Below, piece by piece: positions 22,264 through 33,483 of a DNA stretch of 64,000 nt (the stretch's first letter is position 1; every line of letters begins with the position of its first letter). Location of the stretch: positions 1-64,000 of the forward strand of contig WHVD01000189.1 of assembly GCA_015178975.1 (NCBI GenBank), given 5' to 3'. Position numbers and translations under genes: made by a program. The notes beneath the pieces are model-generated. The model had not been told where the DNA came from and made no database searches. It saw nothing but the letters and a program-made list of their open reading frames with translations. The stretch comes from Hysterangium stoloniferum. Taxonomy: Eukaryota > Basidiomycota > Agaricomycetes > Hysterangiales > Hysterangiaceae.

Positions 22264-22655
22264 CGTCCCACGTTTAAAAAATCACTCGACATGATTTCAA
22301 TGGGTTGTACTATACATTGTTAAATTAAAGCCTTAAGACCTCAATGAATTCTAGCGTCTAATTTTAACGGAAGACAAGCCAGGTTTACGTATTTATGCTG
22401 CCAAAACACTGGCAGCACAGGATCGGTCTTTCTTGATTTCGACTCCTAAGCGAAAGTGGACGTCCACGTTTTCTTTAAACATACAACAAGGGTACATCAC
22501 TACTAACTTACAACAGACTGGAACGTGAGAAATAAGAATATTAAAGAAATTAACATTAACCTATACTAAGATGATGTATTGCGCCTTCAACTTCTTGCAA
22601 TAAAACAGAAGAATCTGCACTCACTATCCCCGGAATAAAGTAACTCCAGACCACG
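22264..22655. other. Sequence without visible genes
   Basis: About 390 bases between element R and the 3' end of the DUF6533 gene. It may include the 3' untranslated region of that gene. Confidence 0.4.
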
Positions 22656-24242
22656 TCAAGGCTCGCTATGGCTTCTCACCTCCCTTCCGGTGGGATGGCT
22701 TAGCGATGGGCCAAAATTTGTATAGACCGTTCCTTGATCGCTAGCAACGGACCAAATTGTGGTTGGGATATAATCAGTGCTTTGGCCATCGGGATATTTG
22801 TTCATGCAGCGAATATCCAGGAGAAATCTGGCAATTAAAACCGCTGCCAGACTATTTAAGATTAGGTTTTGAGACTTTGCCAATAAAGCGACACCTCACG
22901 GAAGAGTGAGTCCGGCCCATACATCTCGAAGCTAGGTACTGCCGTCAGAAAACAGTTCCCCAGAGACGCCTTCCCACCTACATATGGTACCTGGAGAAAT
23001 CAAATGATTGTAGCAGCGATTAAAGTAAATGTTGAGAAAACTCACAAGTGAATACACGATATTCAATATTTCTGATGTAAGTATTGCTCTGTATCGGTGT
23101 CAGAAATATTACAACATCATAAATGAAGTCAACTACAAGTAGTAAATCATTCCTGAGAGCCGTGTAGGATGGTCAGTGTACATATTTGTTAAGTAGAATA
23201 GTAATTAACCACTGTTGAAAATGAGAACAGTCAAGCTGTTATCTCGGGCACTTAATGATTTGCAGAATTTGTAGGTTTTCAGGATTTGAAAACCGCTGAG
23301 GCATATGACGGCTGTTTCGAAGACCAATCTAGTTAGAGAGCTAATCCAACCCCCTACAAAGGTACATTAGCCCAGACTGCAATCAAATGATGAAAGTGTA
23401 GCTCCCACATCTGTTGTCGCATTTAATACACTGGACTAGAGTTGTGAGAGATTACGCACTCGGAGCTACTATCCGCAGCCTTGACACAAGTATATAAACG
23501 GATTTGAAACTTGAGAATGTTAAATAATGCGATCCGTTGGACAAAGGTGTCAACCCTTACACCATCAACTACTACTACACCGGTCCCAAGAATACCCAAA
23601 AATATAAAAACCTTTTTGTCGCAGCTGTACAGAGCATATGTTCTTACGACCAAAATTGCTATAACATTGTTAATAATAATAAGTTTGACAGAAATTACTT
23701 CGAATGAGAAAATTACCTGTCACTGCGGCTCGCCCAAGCAACCCTAAAACAGCCATGCTTTGATAGGTGAAATCACAGCTGAAAAACAACTGTGGGTGAA
23801 CAAAAATATTATTGTTGTAACTTGAAATTCTACCAACTGCAAGTTGTGAGCCTAAATAAATTTCTTTGGTGGTGTAAGATAGAATAATACCTTGGGAGTA
23901 GCGGAAGTTGCTGCCACCTGGAAGAGAAGCTCTCCAAGTGGAAGATAACGAGCCATAAAATAAAGAATGGTTGAAATTGGGACTTTTCTCTGCCATATCA
24001 AGTCAACTTCCAACCCGAAGGTAAGGGTGTAGTCATAGCAGAACATCGCTGCAAACATCAGAAACCTTTTTGTGATTGGTTGTACAGCTTCATACCTAAC
24101 ACGCCAACTTGTATATAGTAATACAGTTGACTTCGACGCAGGGAAGAAGTAACGTCATTGGTTCTAGCTCAATTTTCCGGTACATGCGTACTCACCTCCA
24201 CGTTTCTTCTTCAACGAGGGTTAGATGCGCCGTTTTGGACAT
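22656..24242 (-). CDS. DUF6533-family integral membrane protein (multi-exon; 3' exons partly unresolved)
   Basis: Exon 1 is 24242-24196 (MSKTAHLTLVEEETW, donor GTGAGT). Exon 2 is 24107-23891 and starts ...WRVRYEAVQPITKRFLMF, with the family signature CYDYTLTFGLEVDLIWQRK, and ends at a GTATTA donor. Exon 3 is 23789-23717 (LFFSCDFTYQSMAVLGLLGR). Exon 4 starts at 23658 with ILVVRTYALYSCDKKV. Introns of 88, 101 and 58 bases join in frame. The order YDYxLTF..EVxxIW, then RYLPL, then a CxF helix, then RTYALY is typical of this large basidiomycete family of multi-pass membrane proteins of unknown function. A C-terminal piece (about 22851-22656, LAAVLIARFLLDIRCMNKY) fits the usual family end. The exons between 23.5 and 22.85 kb could not be settled, so the gene could be intact or eroding. 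It lies in the right arm of an inverted duplication. Confidence 0.7.
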
Positions 24243-24925
24243 AGCTCAGGCTGTCAGACCGTCAAAGACTCGTGGCGGGCATGTAGAGGTCTGTACAAGT
24301 CTTCCAGTGCATTTTTCTCATATATATATATATGTTCTACCAATATCTCATGCTTCGAAACATCTGGTCCTCGGCAGTGCCTCTCACACAATAAATCTGA
24401 GCCATCTGACAGCTTGCAGGCGATGGGCAACGAAGTCATCCGAAGCGATCTGCCGGAACTAGGAATAGGCAAAATTGTGGCTTTCAAGGAGTTACATATG
24501 AAGGCGAGGCATGATATTCACCCTGGGATATGCTTATTTCTCAGGAAACGTCACGGTGTGCATGAAGCCGTGACCCCGTTTAGGCTCGACTAACAGTCCT
24601 GGCTTCTACACCTTTCTGTCAATCATTTTTCATTACAGAAGATCACTTAAAGCATCCACAAGTATTAATTAATCGCAGATAGGGTAAGCGGTTACATACA
24701 CCTGAAGATTGTATTTTCAAGCCACGGGAATGCTATACACACCAAACTACATTATCTGCAAATTGAAGGCTTCTCCGAGTCAATTTGCCGAGAATCAATA
24801 AATGGGTGCGGAATTCGGTACACAGCAACAGCCCTGCTTTGATAATAGATGGTTCCTATTATCATCTATATCAGACAACGATGAGCTCTATCAGCGCTTG
24901 TTCGCACACGAAGAGTACACAACCA
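23865..24925 (-). repeat. Right arm of the inverted duplication
   Basis: Reverse-complement match to about 17510-18507, covering the upstream region and first two exons of the DUF6533 gene. The spacer between the arms is about 5.4 kb and holds the TPR fragment, the LINE tail and element R. Confidence 0.8.
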
Positions 24926-25005
24926 CAAATCCATTGGCAGATAGCACAACTACAGATACATCAGCCGGAAACGGTGGCTTAACAGATAGACCACTTGCCC
25001 AATAG
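24802..25005 (+). CDS. Hypothetical short frame in the duplicated arm
   Basis: 67 codons, MGAEFGTQQQPCFDNRWFLL and an acidic Thr-rich C-terminus (TTTDTSAGNGGLTDRPLAQ). The homologous stretch in the left arm (minus strand) begins MGAESGAQQQPCFDNR but is soon closed by a stop. It is divergent to the DUF6533 gene and could be a last exon of a neighbour or a chance frame. No family recognised. Confidence 0.15.
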   Translation: MGAEFGTQQQPCFDNRWFLLSSISDNDELYQRLFAHEEYTTTNPLADSTTTDTSAGNGGLTDRPLAQ

Positions 25006-25562
25006 GAATATTGACGACTTTCTCTGGGCGCGGGGGTCCATGTAACGGTAGCGGACTTGGGTTAGGGTGGACTTGGCATCGGGCCGCCGGGCCCGCCTGA
25101 CCGGTGGTGTCTTAGACTACTAGTGTGTTTGTTTCATGGGGTTTTGACTTGTTGCAAGGGGCTCTACTACTATTATCATAAATAGGTAGATCTCTTGTAT
25201 GGTTACAATAGTCTCTTTCGAATAGGAACCTAGTCCTACTCATTTCATTCCCTTTTGCAAGAGCTCTCTGAGAGATTACACTACTTCTTCATAGCGAAAC
25301 CCTTACACTTTTGAGTATATTGTTTCCTATTTAACATTCTTTATTAACACTACTAGTGGACTGATCACCCACTAGGTTCTTTTGCTACGCATGCACCTAT
25401 AATTCAACATAAATACTTTTGTCAAGATGTCTGAAATTAATCAACCAATCACTTGATGAAGCACCATCTGAAGTGTGATCCCCATTTGGAGCAAGAGAGT
25501 TGTTTGACGATGGCTGGATGGCGATAATGTTGATAATACGGCTCTTGATTCCATAAGTAATA
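25006..25562. other. Sequence without visible genes
   Basis: About 550 bases with a GC-rich patch near 25080 (CGGGCCGCCGGGCCCGCC) and otherwise A/T-rich. No frame or known repeat. Confidence 0.4.
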
Positions 25563-25911
25563 CAGTGGGGGACAAAACCATTCCAATGATTTTTTATATG
25601 TCAAAGAATGTTGAATAACTCAATGAGTACTTGACCAATTGACCTGAAATTTTTAATTTAGGTAGTCATATATGTTGGCTATATACCCTAAGAAATCTAT
25701 GACATAACCATTATTTTCCATCAAACTATAAATAAAATACTAATGCAATCTCATTGGAACAGTTTTGTCCCTGTCACATGATTAGCACATAACCTTATTG
25801 ATTATCCACAAATAAATGCAAATAAAATCATGTGACCTGTTCAAATTGTGTATATATACAACTGTTCACTTCTCCAAGTGATAGCATCCCAACAACCCAT
25901 CAGTTTACATC

Positions 25912-27706
25912 ATGAGAACTCTCACTCCTGCTCAACTTGATCATGTTCTTACTCTACTTAACAAGGGCAAGTCTGCACATGAAGTAGCTGCTACCACTGG
26001 TCGTTCTGTCTCTACTATATCCAGAATTTGCTCTAAACATTCTTCCTCCCTCTCCAACGCAGCTGGAGGTCGTCCACACAAATGTTCCCCCTCTGATACC
26101 CATTACATCATCCAACAAATCACTTCCCAGAAGATTGTTATGACCGAACAATCCCGCCGGACTCCAGGCACTAACCTGTATGCCACCACGCCCTACACGC
26201 ACCAAATGTCTGTTTATAGGAATTCCTGCCCGGACTCCATACGTCAAGACTCGTTACGTTTGACCTCATTACGACACATATCAGTCACCGGACTTCCCCC
26301 GGACTCTGTCTCTGTCTATGTCCGTCTTCGTCCCATGCTTCAGTCACTGGACCCTACTCAGAATCCCGTCACCGCTCTAATCAAGCCCCATTCCTGTTTT
26401 AGTCAAATGACCTGTCACAATTTGGACTCCACTCCCGCTCCATTTCCCGTTATGGGTTATGCTTTGTCATGATTTGGACTCCGCTCCATTCTGTCCCATT
26501 CCTAACACCAAACTTGGTGTTTATTATTCCCATTTTATGTTTTGTTAGTTTCATTTCATCATTACTGGATTTGGTATGTCATTCACTCCACGGTCTATAT
26601 AAACTGGCAGATGTTGTACATACAATCCAGTCAGAAAATTAGCTTAGATTCCCCCCAGTAATCTAATACATTTTCCACTCTAAAACCCTACTTGATTCAC
26701 ACCGCTCGCACTAGTCAGAGCCCACAGACTCCGGCGTATCTATCTCTCTCACCAGTCTCGACTCACGACCTACAACCTCCAACTTATGACTCACAACCCA
26801 CGACCCCCGCCTGGACTCCCCGGGATTCCTGTCTGCCTGTCTGAAATTGGACAACACGATCTAGCGAGGGTGCAGCCTATAAGCTGAAGCCAAGTCCTAC
26901 CGGATATCCCATGGGTTTCTCCAGAAACCCGCCTTGTGTGTATCCTAACAAAGATTGACCATGCCACTCAGGCCTCTAAAGTCCTACAAGATATGAATGG
27001 GAAGTCTATCTCTTGTAGGGAACTCAAGAAAGCTGGAATGAAGGCTGTGGTGAAGAGGAAATGGCCTAAACCCACAAAAAGGCATAGAAGGGAGAGGCTG
27101 GACTTTGCAATGGCATACAAGAACTGGTCTCTGGAGGACTGGAAGAGGGTTGTTTCGTCAGATGAGACTAAAATCAATTGTTTGGGGTCAGATGGGAGGA
27201 AGTGGGTGTGGAAAAAAGCAGGAGAGGGGCTCAGTGATAGGCTGGTTGAGGGCACAGTCAAGTTTGGAGAGGGGAATCTGATGTTCTGGGGTTGCATGTT
27301 CTGGGATATGCCACCAAGATTGATGGATGCTGAACTTTATGTTAGGATTTTGGAAAATGAACTTCAAGAATCTCTTAAGCATTACAAGAAGAAGACTGGG
27401 GATATTGTCTTTCAGCAAGACAATGATCCCAAACACAAGAGCAAGAAGGCCACCAATTGGCTTAATGGCAGTGATTTTGATATCATTATATGGCCCCCTT
27501 AATCTGCTGATCTTAATCCAATTGAACACCTTTGGCATTACCTCAAGAAGAGGCTACTAGAGTATGAAGTGGAGCCTAGGAGTATTCAGGAGTTATGGGA
27601 AAGGGTCCAGACAGAATGGGATAGGATTCCTGAGAATTTGATAGAGAGTATACCTAGAAGGATTGCAGCTGTTTTGGATGCCAAGGGGGGTTACATCAAG
27701 TACTAG
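25912..27706 (+). pseudogene. Tc1-like transposase, transposon 2 (interrupted)
   Basis: Starts MRTLTPAQLDHVLTLLNKGK with a helix-turn-helix (GRSVSTISRICSKH). A solo LTR splits it after SQKI. After the LTR the frame resumes with TKIDHATQASKVLQDMNGKS and runs through DWKRVVSSDETKI (first catalytic Asp) and FQQDNDPKHKSKKA (second Asp) to IIIWPP, where a TAA at 27500-27502 replaces an expected Gln codon. Beyond it SADLNPIEHLWHYLKKRL carries the third acidic residue. Spacing from second Asp to Glu is 34, the Tc1 norm (DD34E). About six residues present in transposon 3 are missing near SISCRELKKAG. Stop TAG at 27704-27706. Closest relative here is transposon 3. Confidence 0.85.
26136..26950 (+). 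repeat. Solo LTR, type B (copy B1)
   Basis: 815 bases, TGTTATGACCGAAC to GTATCCTAACA, perfect duplication AAGAT (26131-26135 and 26951-26955), inside the transposase of transposon 2. The shared block ATAAGCTGAAGCCAAGTCC is near 26879. Confidence 0.95.
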
Positions 27707-28101
27707 ATTATATGATTTGTATTGGATTATATACCAGGGACAAAACTGTTCCAATGAGATTGCATTAGTATTTGATTTATAGTTTGATGAAAAATAATGC
27801 TTCATAGAATTATTAGGGTATATAGCCAACATATATGACTACCTAAATTAAAAATTTCAGGTCAATTGGTCAAGTACTCATTGAGTGATTCAACATTCTT
27901 TGACATATAAAAAATCATTGGAACAGTTTTGTCCCACTTCACCTTTGCATGCCATGGGCCCCAAACCTCTTAGATCTGCACTAGCAGGGAAGGGGGGGAG
28001 GATGGACCATGATGCCAAGATGGAAGGTGTATCGCTATCTACCTCTGATTCCTCAATGCCCACTCAAAGTGGAAGGGCTGGTAACCCTAAGGGTGACACC
28101 T

Positions 28102-28731
28102 TGTGAGAGGTATGGCGAAATACACTCAGGAAATATAGTTGGATGAGCTCTTACTATATTTCCTTTATTATTTCTATTTTCTCTCTTTTATTATATCTAT
28201 AATTAGTTCAACGACCTATGTATGCGGTACATCGACTCTTGTGGGCGCACACACGCCAGACTTATGTATTCTAGCGCCCGTAGTTTAGAACTCAGACACT
28301 TTTTACACCGCAACCACAACTTACCCAGACACCCATTAGTGTCCTGTAAGTTGTGATTGGTGGATTGTCTCGACCGTCATAGATGGGCTTTAGCTATCTA
28401 CTCTATCAGAGTTTCGAACTGTACCAGTCGAAACTCAATCCTTATCACTACTCGCGTGGACCACATCCACACTATTCTATTATTCGACTCTCTAGTACTC
28501 TACTCTACTCTCGAGCAGTCGTTCAGAATTGCACTAGACAGTCAATTCTACTTATTCATTTTAGCTCTCTACCTTATTCTAGATAGCTACTTCCTTGTAC
28601 CGTATTGAACTGAGTAGTCAATACGCGTTCATTCTGTATTAGACTTCGACAGTCAATACATCTTAGTGTCGTACCTAAACGGTCGATATTCTTCGTATAT
28701 AGAATGGTTAGAACTTCCACTACTCTTCACA
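28102..28731 (+). repeat. Solo LTR, type E (copy E3)
   Basis: 630 bases, TGTGAGAGGTATGGCG to CTACTCTTCACA, perfect duplication CACCT (28097-28101 and 28732-28736), inserted in the gag of remnant M. Confidence 0.95.
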
Positions 28732-29068
28732 CACCTTGAGAAAAGAGTCAATATGTAATGAGAAGACAACCCCTTTTCCCACTTCCAATGAGTACTTGAG
28801 TACTCAGATCTCCCTCTGTAACTGGACTCAGCAGTATGGTCTTCTGCACCCAGAAGACTCTCTGTGAAAGACTTTCTGAATGAAGCATCAAGCCACGAAA
28901 CCTCTTCTATGAATGCAGTCACTTTACTTCCCAGAGTGGTTTGAGGTGGTGGGTGGCAGTAATGAAGATTAATTTGGAATGCCACTCAGCTCCAGAGTTT
29001 AGATGGGCAGACAGTTCCAATTCTGATGAGGGTCCATTGGGGCCGCTGCCCAGGACATGGACCCTACC

Positions 29069-29896
29069 TGTTATGACAGGAATTCCTGCCGGACTCCAGG
29101 CACTAACTTATACGCACCCGTGCCCTATATGCACCAATTGTCAGTTTACCAGAATTTCCGCCGGACTCCATACGTCAGACTTGTCTACATTTGACTTCGT
29201 AATGTTGTGTATCAGTCACCAGAATACCCACCGGACTCCATCCCTGTCTATGTCCAACCTCATCCCATGCATCAGTCACCGGACCCTGCTCGGAAAACCC
29301 GTCATCCCTCTAACAGAGCCCCATTCCTGTTTTAGTCAAATGACCTGTCATGATTCAGACTCCACTCCCACTCCATTTCCCGTCATGGTTTATGATTTGT
29401 CACGATTCGGACTCCGCTCTGTTCCATCCCATTCCTAACACCAAATTTGGTGTTTACTATTCTCGTTTTATGTTTTGCTAGTTTCATTTCATCATTACTG
29501 GATTTGGTATGTCATTCATTCCATGGTCTATATAGTCTGGCAGATGTTGTACATACAATCCAGTCAGAAAATCGGCTTAGATTCCCCCCAGTAATCTAAT
29601 ACATTTTCTGCTCTAAACTCCTACTTGAATTACACCGCTCATGCTAGTCGGAGCCCATGGGCTCTGGCGCATCTATCTCTCTTATTTATCTCGACTCCCG
29701 ACCTCTCAACACATGACCCCCAACCTACGACTCCTCGACCCATGAATCCTACCCAGACTCCCCGGGATTCCCGTCCACCTGTCTGAAATTGGATGACACA
29801 ATCTTGTGAGGGTGCAGCCTATAAGCTGAAGCCAAGTCCTACCAGATATCCTGCAGGTTTCTCTGGAAACCCACCGTGTACGTACATACCCTAACA
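29069..29896 (+). repeat. Solo LTR, type B (copy B2)
   Basis: 828 bases, TGTTATGACAGGAATTCC to CATACCCTAACA, perfect duplication CTACC (29064-29068 and 29897-29901), inserted in the gag of remnant M. Confidence 0.95.
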
Positions 29897-31596
29897 CTAC
29901 CCGTCACTGTGTGCCCATGGGAGATTAAAGGGTCTGAAATTTCGGCAGCAAGACCTAAGCCGTCGGTAAACCTAAGTGCCATTGTCATTGAGGTACAAGA
30001 TAACGAACCTCCATCCAAAGTATTGGAGCCTGTATGCACCAAAGGAACAAGACCAGAAGGGTCATCCCTATCCACTAAGGGGAAGGCACAAATGGAGGGT
30101 GAGAATATCCTGGGGGACCAGCATAAAGCGAATTCATGCCCACACTCTACTGCCAAGAGTGAGAGGCAGAATAGTAAGCCTTTGAGGGGTCCACAGCCCA
30201 AGAGGGTGACCAGCCAATATGTGAGAGAGTTTTCGCAGGTGCCCAAGGGTGGGTACTTTGTAGTTGGAGGGCAAGGAGAATTCAAACCACCCTCAGGTTC
30301 GAGCAGTTCCACCAGTAGTGATGGGTCAGATGAATCGTCGAGTAGCAATACAACTGGAGGGTCAGCTAATAGGAGTGCAGACTCACCTAATTCAGGGTCA
30401 GAGTCAGAGGATGACTCTGGAGGTCCATCAGAAGCAGGCCAGAAGAAGACTAGAAAGAAAAACTCACCTAGCTCAAAATGGATAAAATCCGAGAGACACA
30501 AACGGTCAGCAGCTGATGCCAAGCAGACTAAGAAACTCTTAGTGGGTGTCAAGATGAAGCAAGCTGTGGTGTATAATGGCATAGCCAATCTTGACATCCT
30601 AGAAGCATTTGTCTATGCCCATGATCTTTGGACAGAAATCAATGGGTTAGATTGTAAATGGGCCATGAAGCTAATAATTTACTTTTTGGATGGCAAGGCA
30701 AGCTCATTTTATATGAAGCATGTTGCCTTGAGCCGGAAATGGTGGACAGTTAAAGCCGTCTATGACAGACTTTTTGATTACTGTTTTCCAGCTGATTATA
30801 AACTGAGGTTGTGGAAACAACTAACTTCATCCAGGCAGGGTGGAAATTGTTTCCACGATTTTGCACAAGATGTGGAGAATAGCACTATGCAGTCAAAGAA
30901 AAATGGTTAGATAATGGTTTAAATCCAGATAATACCTTGTGGAAGTGACTTATCAAAATTGCAACCCAGTTTGAAGCTGCTCAGGAGTTTTGTCAGGCTG
31001 AAAAAGGACAGCAAGAAGCCCCTCCAACTGGATTAGCCTGACCATGGCCACGACAGAATGAGCTGGCCAAACAGACCTCAGGACAGGTTGATAGTATAAG
31101 AAATTTTCCTTGTCCATCCACATCATCAGGGTCAGGTGGAACAGGAAACCCTGCTAAAGTACAGCAATCTAAATTGAGTCATGCTAAAATGAACCAGCTA
31201 CGGGCAGAAGGGTGGTGTTTCATGTGTAAGAAAGAGGGTCATGAAGCATGGAATTGCCCTCAGGGGAAGGTCCTCCCTGCCCTGAAATGGGTTACCAATG
31301 TGTCTGCAGGGTCCATCCAAGTGCAATGACTTACCAATTTAGAAAAACAAAAGGAGCAGGTGGATATCCCTCTTCAAATGGCCTCCTTTGTGCTTGAAAC
31401 TGTGGAGGCTCAGCAGGAATTTAATAACTTACATGATTGCATCTATGCTGCATGGTTGCAGAAAACTGTTACAGAGTACTTCGGGCCAGATACCGCAGTT
31501 GCTGAAGGGCATAATCCACTAACACGTTTCAAGGTTCTCTATTCACATGAGGCATTCATGGTGAAAGACAATGTCTTACCTGGCACTCCTTTGTGA
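29897..31596 (+). pseudogene. gag core, CCHC knuckle and pol start of remnant M (fossil)
   Basis: A Ser/Gly-rich acidic linker (SSSSTSSDGSDESSSS) and a basic patch lead into the capsid domain. There VVYNGIANLDILEAFVYAHD, FLDGKASSFYMKHVALS, WWTVKAVYDRLFDYCFP and a Gln/Gly turn match the Ty3/gypsy gag family typical of basidiomycetes. The nucleocapsid knuckle CFMCKKEGHEAWNC lies at 31215-31256. The stretch to 31596 would lead toward protease. A long minus-strand frame over 29839-30597 is an antisense shadow. Confidence 0.7.
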
Positions 31597-31694
31597 ATTT
31601 GGAAGATACAAACTAATTTGAGATTAAAACTAAAGTGTAAGTACATGACTATGGAAGACTATATACATAGTTGTTCCACTAATTATACTATATA

Positions 31695-33248
31695 CAGTGA
31701 GGGACAAAACCCTTCCAATGATTTTTAGTTGTGCAAAGATTCTTGAATAACCCAAGAACCACTGTAAATACAGACCTGAAATTTGGTGGTTGGTTAGGTC
31801 TATATGTTATCTATATGCCCTTAAAATATCATGACATAAGCATTTGTATTTTCCACACTATTAATAAAATAATACCAAAATCACATTGGAAGGATTTTGT
31901 CCCAGTCACATGATTGGCACAAAACCTTATTGATTATCTGCAAATAAGGTTTTGTTTAATCATGTGACCTATCAAAATTAGATATATATATAGCTGTTCA
32001 CTTTCTAGTTCAACAACATCCCCACAACTCAACATTCTACACCATGAAAGCTCTTACTCCTGCTCAGGTTAGCCACATTCTCACTTTTCTCAATAAGGGC
32101 AAGTCTGCTTCTCAGATCTCTGCAATCACTGGTAGAGGTCTGTCTACTATATCCAGAATTCACTTTACCCATTGCCCATCACTTGCCAAAGCACCTGGTG
32201 GCCATATATGCAAGTTTTCTCTCTCAGATATTCATTATTCCATCCAACAAATCACTTCTCAGAAGGCAGAACATGCCACTGAGGTCACCAAAATCCTTCA
32301 AAATATGACTGGAGAGTCCATTTCAGTGAAGACTGTTCATAGAGCACTCAAGAAGGCTGGAATTAAGGCTGTGGTGAAGAGAAAAAGGTCTTTACTCACC
32401 AAGAGGCATAGGAAGGCAAGGATAGACTGTGGATGATTGGAAGAGGGTTGTTTGGTCAGATGAGACAAAAATCAATTGTTTGGGGTCAGATGGGAGGAAA
32501 TGGGTATGGAAAAGGGCAGGAGAGAGGCTCAGTGATAGGCTGGTTGAGGGTACAGTCAAGTTTGGAGGAGGAAATCTGATGTTGTGGGAAGGACCAGGAT
32601 ATTTCACCAAGATTGATGGAAGGATGGATGCTGATCTTTATGTTAGCATTCTGGAAGATGAACGTCAAGCAACCATGGAGTATTATGGCAAGAACACAGA
32701 AGATGTGGTCTTTCAGCAAGACAATGACCCCAAACACAAGAGCAAGAAGGCCACCAATTGGTTTAAAGACAATGGATTTGTGGTCATGTCTGCTGACCTT
32801 AATCCAATTGAACACCTCTGGTATTACCTCAAAAAGAGGCTGGGAGAGTATGAAGTGGCACCCAAGAGTATCCATGAGCCATGAGTTGTGGGAGTGGGTT
32901 CAGACAGAGTGGGAGAAGATCCCTGCCTCAACTTGTCAGAACTTGATAGAGAATATGCCTAGAAGAGTTGAGGGTGTTTTGAAGGCCAAGGGAGGCTATA
33001 CCAAGTACTAGATTGTTTGATTTGTGTTCTTTCTATACCAGGGACAAAACCCTTCCAATGTGATTTTGTAATTATTTTATTTATAGTGTGGGAAATACTA
33101 ATGTGTATGTCATGATATTTTAAGGGCATATAGATAACATATAGACCTAACCAACCACCAATTTCAGGTCTGTATCTACAGTGGTTCTTGAGTTATTCAA
33201 GAATCTTTGCACAACTAAAAATCATTGGAAGGGTTTTGTTTCTCACTG
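31695..33248 (+). mobile_element. Tc1-like DNA transposon 3 (1554 bp, both ends intact)
   Basis: Ends CAGTGAGGGACAAAACCC and GGGTTTTGTTTCTCACTG are flanked by TA at 31693-31694 and 33249-33250. Inverted repeats of about 210 bases again have their own tip repeated inverted at the inner edge (CATTGGAAGGATTTTGTCCC near 31884; GGGACAAAACCCTTCCAATG near 33042). It is inserted in sequence resembling the 3' half of a type I LTR. One transposase gene, inactive. Confidence 0.95.
32044..33011 (+). pseudogene. Tc1-like transposase, transposon 3 (frameshifted)
   Basis: MKALTPAQVSHILTFLNKGK opens a helix-turn-helix domain (GRGLSTISRIHFTH), followed by the second DNA-binding part (KTVHRALKKAGIKAVVKRKR). 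A deletion near 32427 shifts the frame and removes the segment joining to DWKRVVWSDETKI (first catalytic Asp). FQQDNDPKHKSKKA holds the second Asp. Five residues including Trp-Pro-Pro are missing before SADLNPIEHLW, so only 29 residues separate the second Asp and the Glu. Near 32877 a short tandem duplication (CATGAGC CATGAGT) shifts the frame again. The ending LIENMPRRVEGVLKAKGGYT, Lys-Tyr, is normal. About 330 codons in all, usual for the family; not functional. Confidence 0.9.
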
Positions 33249-33250
33249 TA

Positions 33251-33483
33251 TCTAGGAGTATAATAAAACCAGTTTGGAACTGTTTCCAAACTAAGTATAC
33301 AATATACAATAGCAAATAAGATAAATGAGGATACAAGGATAGGGACAGATAAGGGAATAAGTGCAAGAACAATAAACAAATGAATGAACATCTGTCAATC
33401 AGTCAGTTACCAAATGTGGAACAAAGGAAGTGAGTCAGAATATCTACAGATATCTGATACTATCCAGAAATGGATCTTAACAC
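33251..33483 (-). repeat. Partial type I LTR
   Basis: Shares blocks with 34590-34981, such as AATAAACAAATGAATG and the end ...GATCTTAACA at 33483. The other part lies upstream of transposon 3 (for example GACTATATACATAG near 31656), so the transposon split an older LTR remnant. Confidence 0.45.

Larger units (their letters stand above)
25563..27939 (+). mobile_element. Tc1-like DNA transposon 2 (with nested B-type LTR)
   Basis: The left end CAGTGGGGGACAAAACCATT follows TA at 25561-25562. The right end is degenerate (CAGTTTTGTCCCACTTC). Terminal inverted repeats are about 210 bases, and each again carries an inverted copy of its own tip at its inner edge (CATTGGAACAGTTTTGTCCC near 25754; GGGACAAAACTGTTCCAATG near 27738). 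The transposase is split by a solo LTR at 26136-26950. Without it the element is about 1.56 kb. Confidence 0.85.
27952..31690 (+). mobile_element. Ty3/gypsy element remnant M (gag to start of pol)
   Basis: Plus-strand gag region beginning with MGPKPLRSALAGKGGRMDHD at about 27952, interrupted by an E-type solo LTR and a B-type solo LTR, then a long gag core (29897-30910), a CCHC knuckle (31215-31256) and a short protease-side stretch ending near 31596. Transposon 3 lies just beyond. No LTR of its own could be assigned. An old, broken copy with a handful of breaks. Confidence 0.65.

Noticed and set aside
29839-30597. A 252-codon minus-strand frame
   Set aside because: It lies antisense to the gag core of remnant M, whose plus-strand product has clear gag motifs; the minus frame is a shadow.
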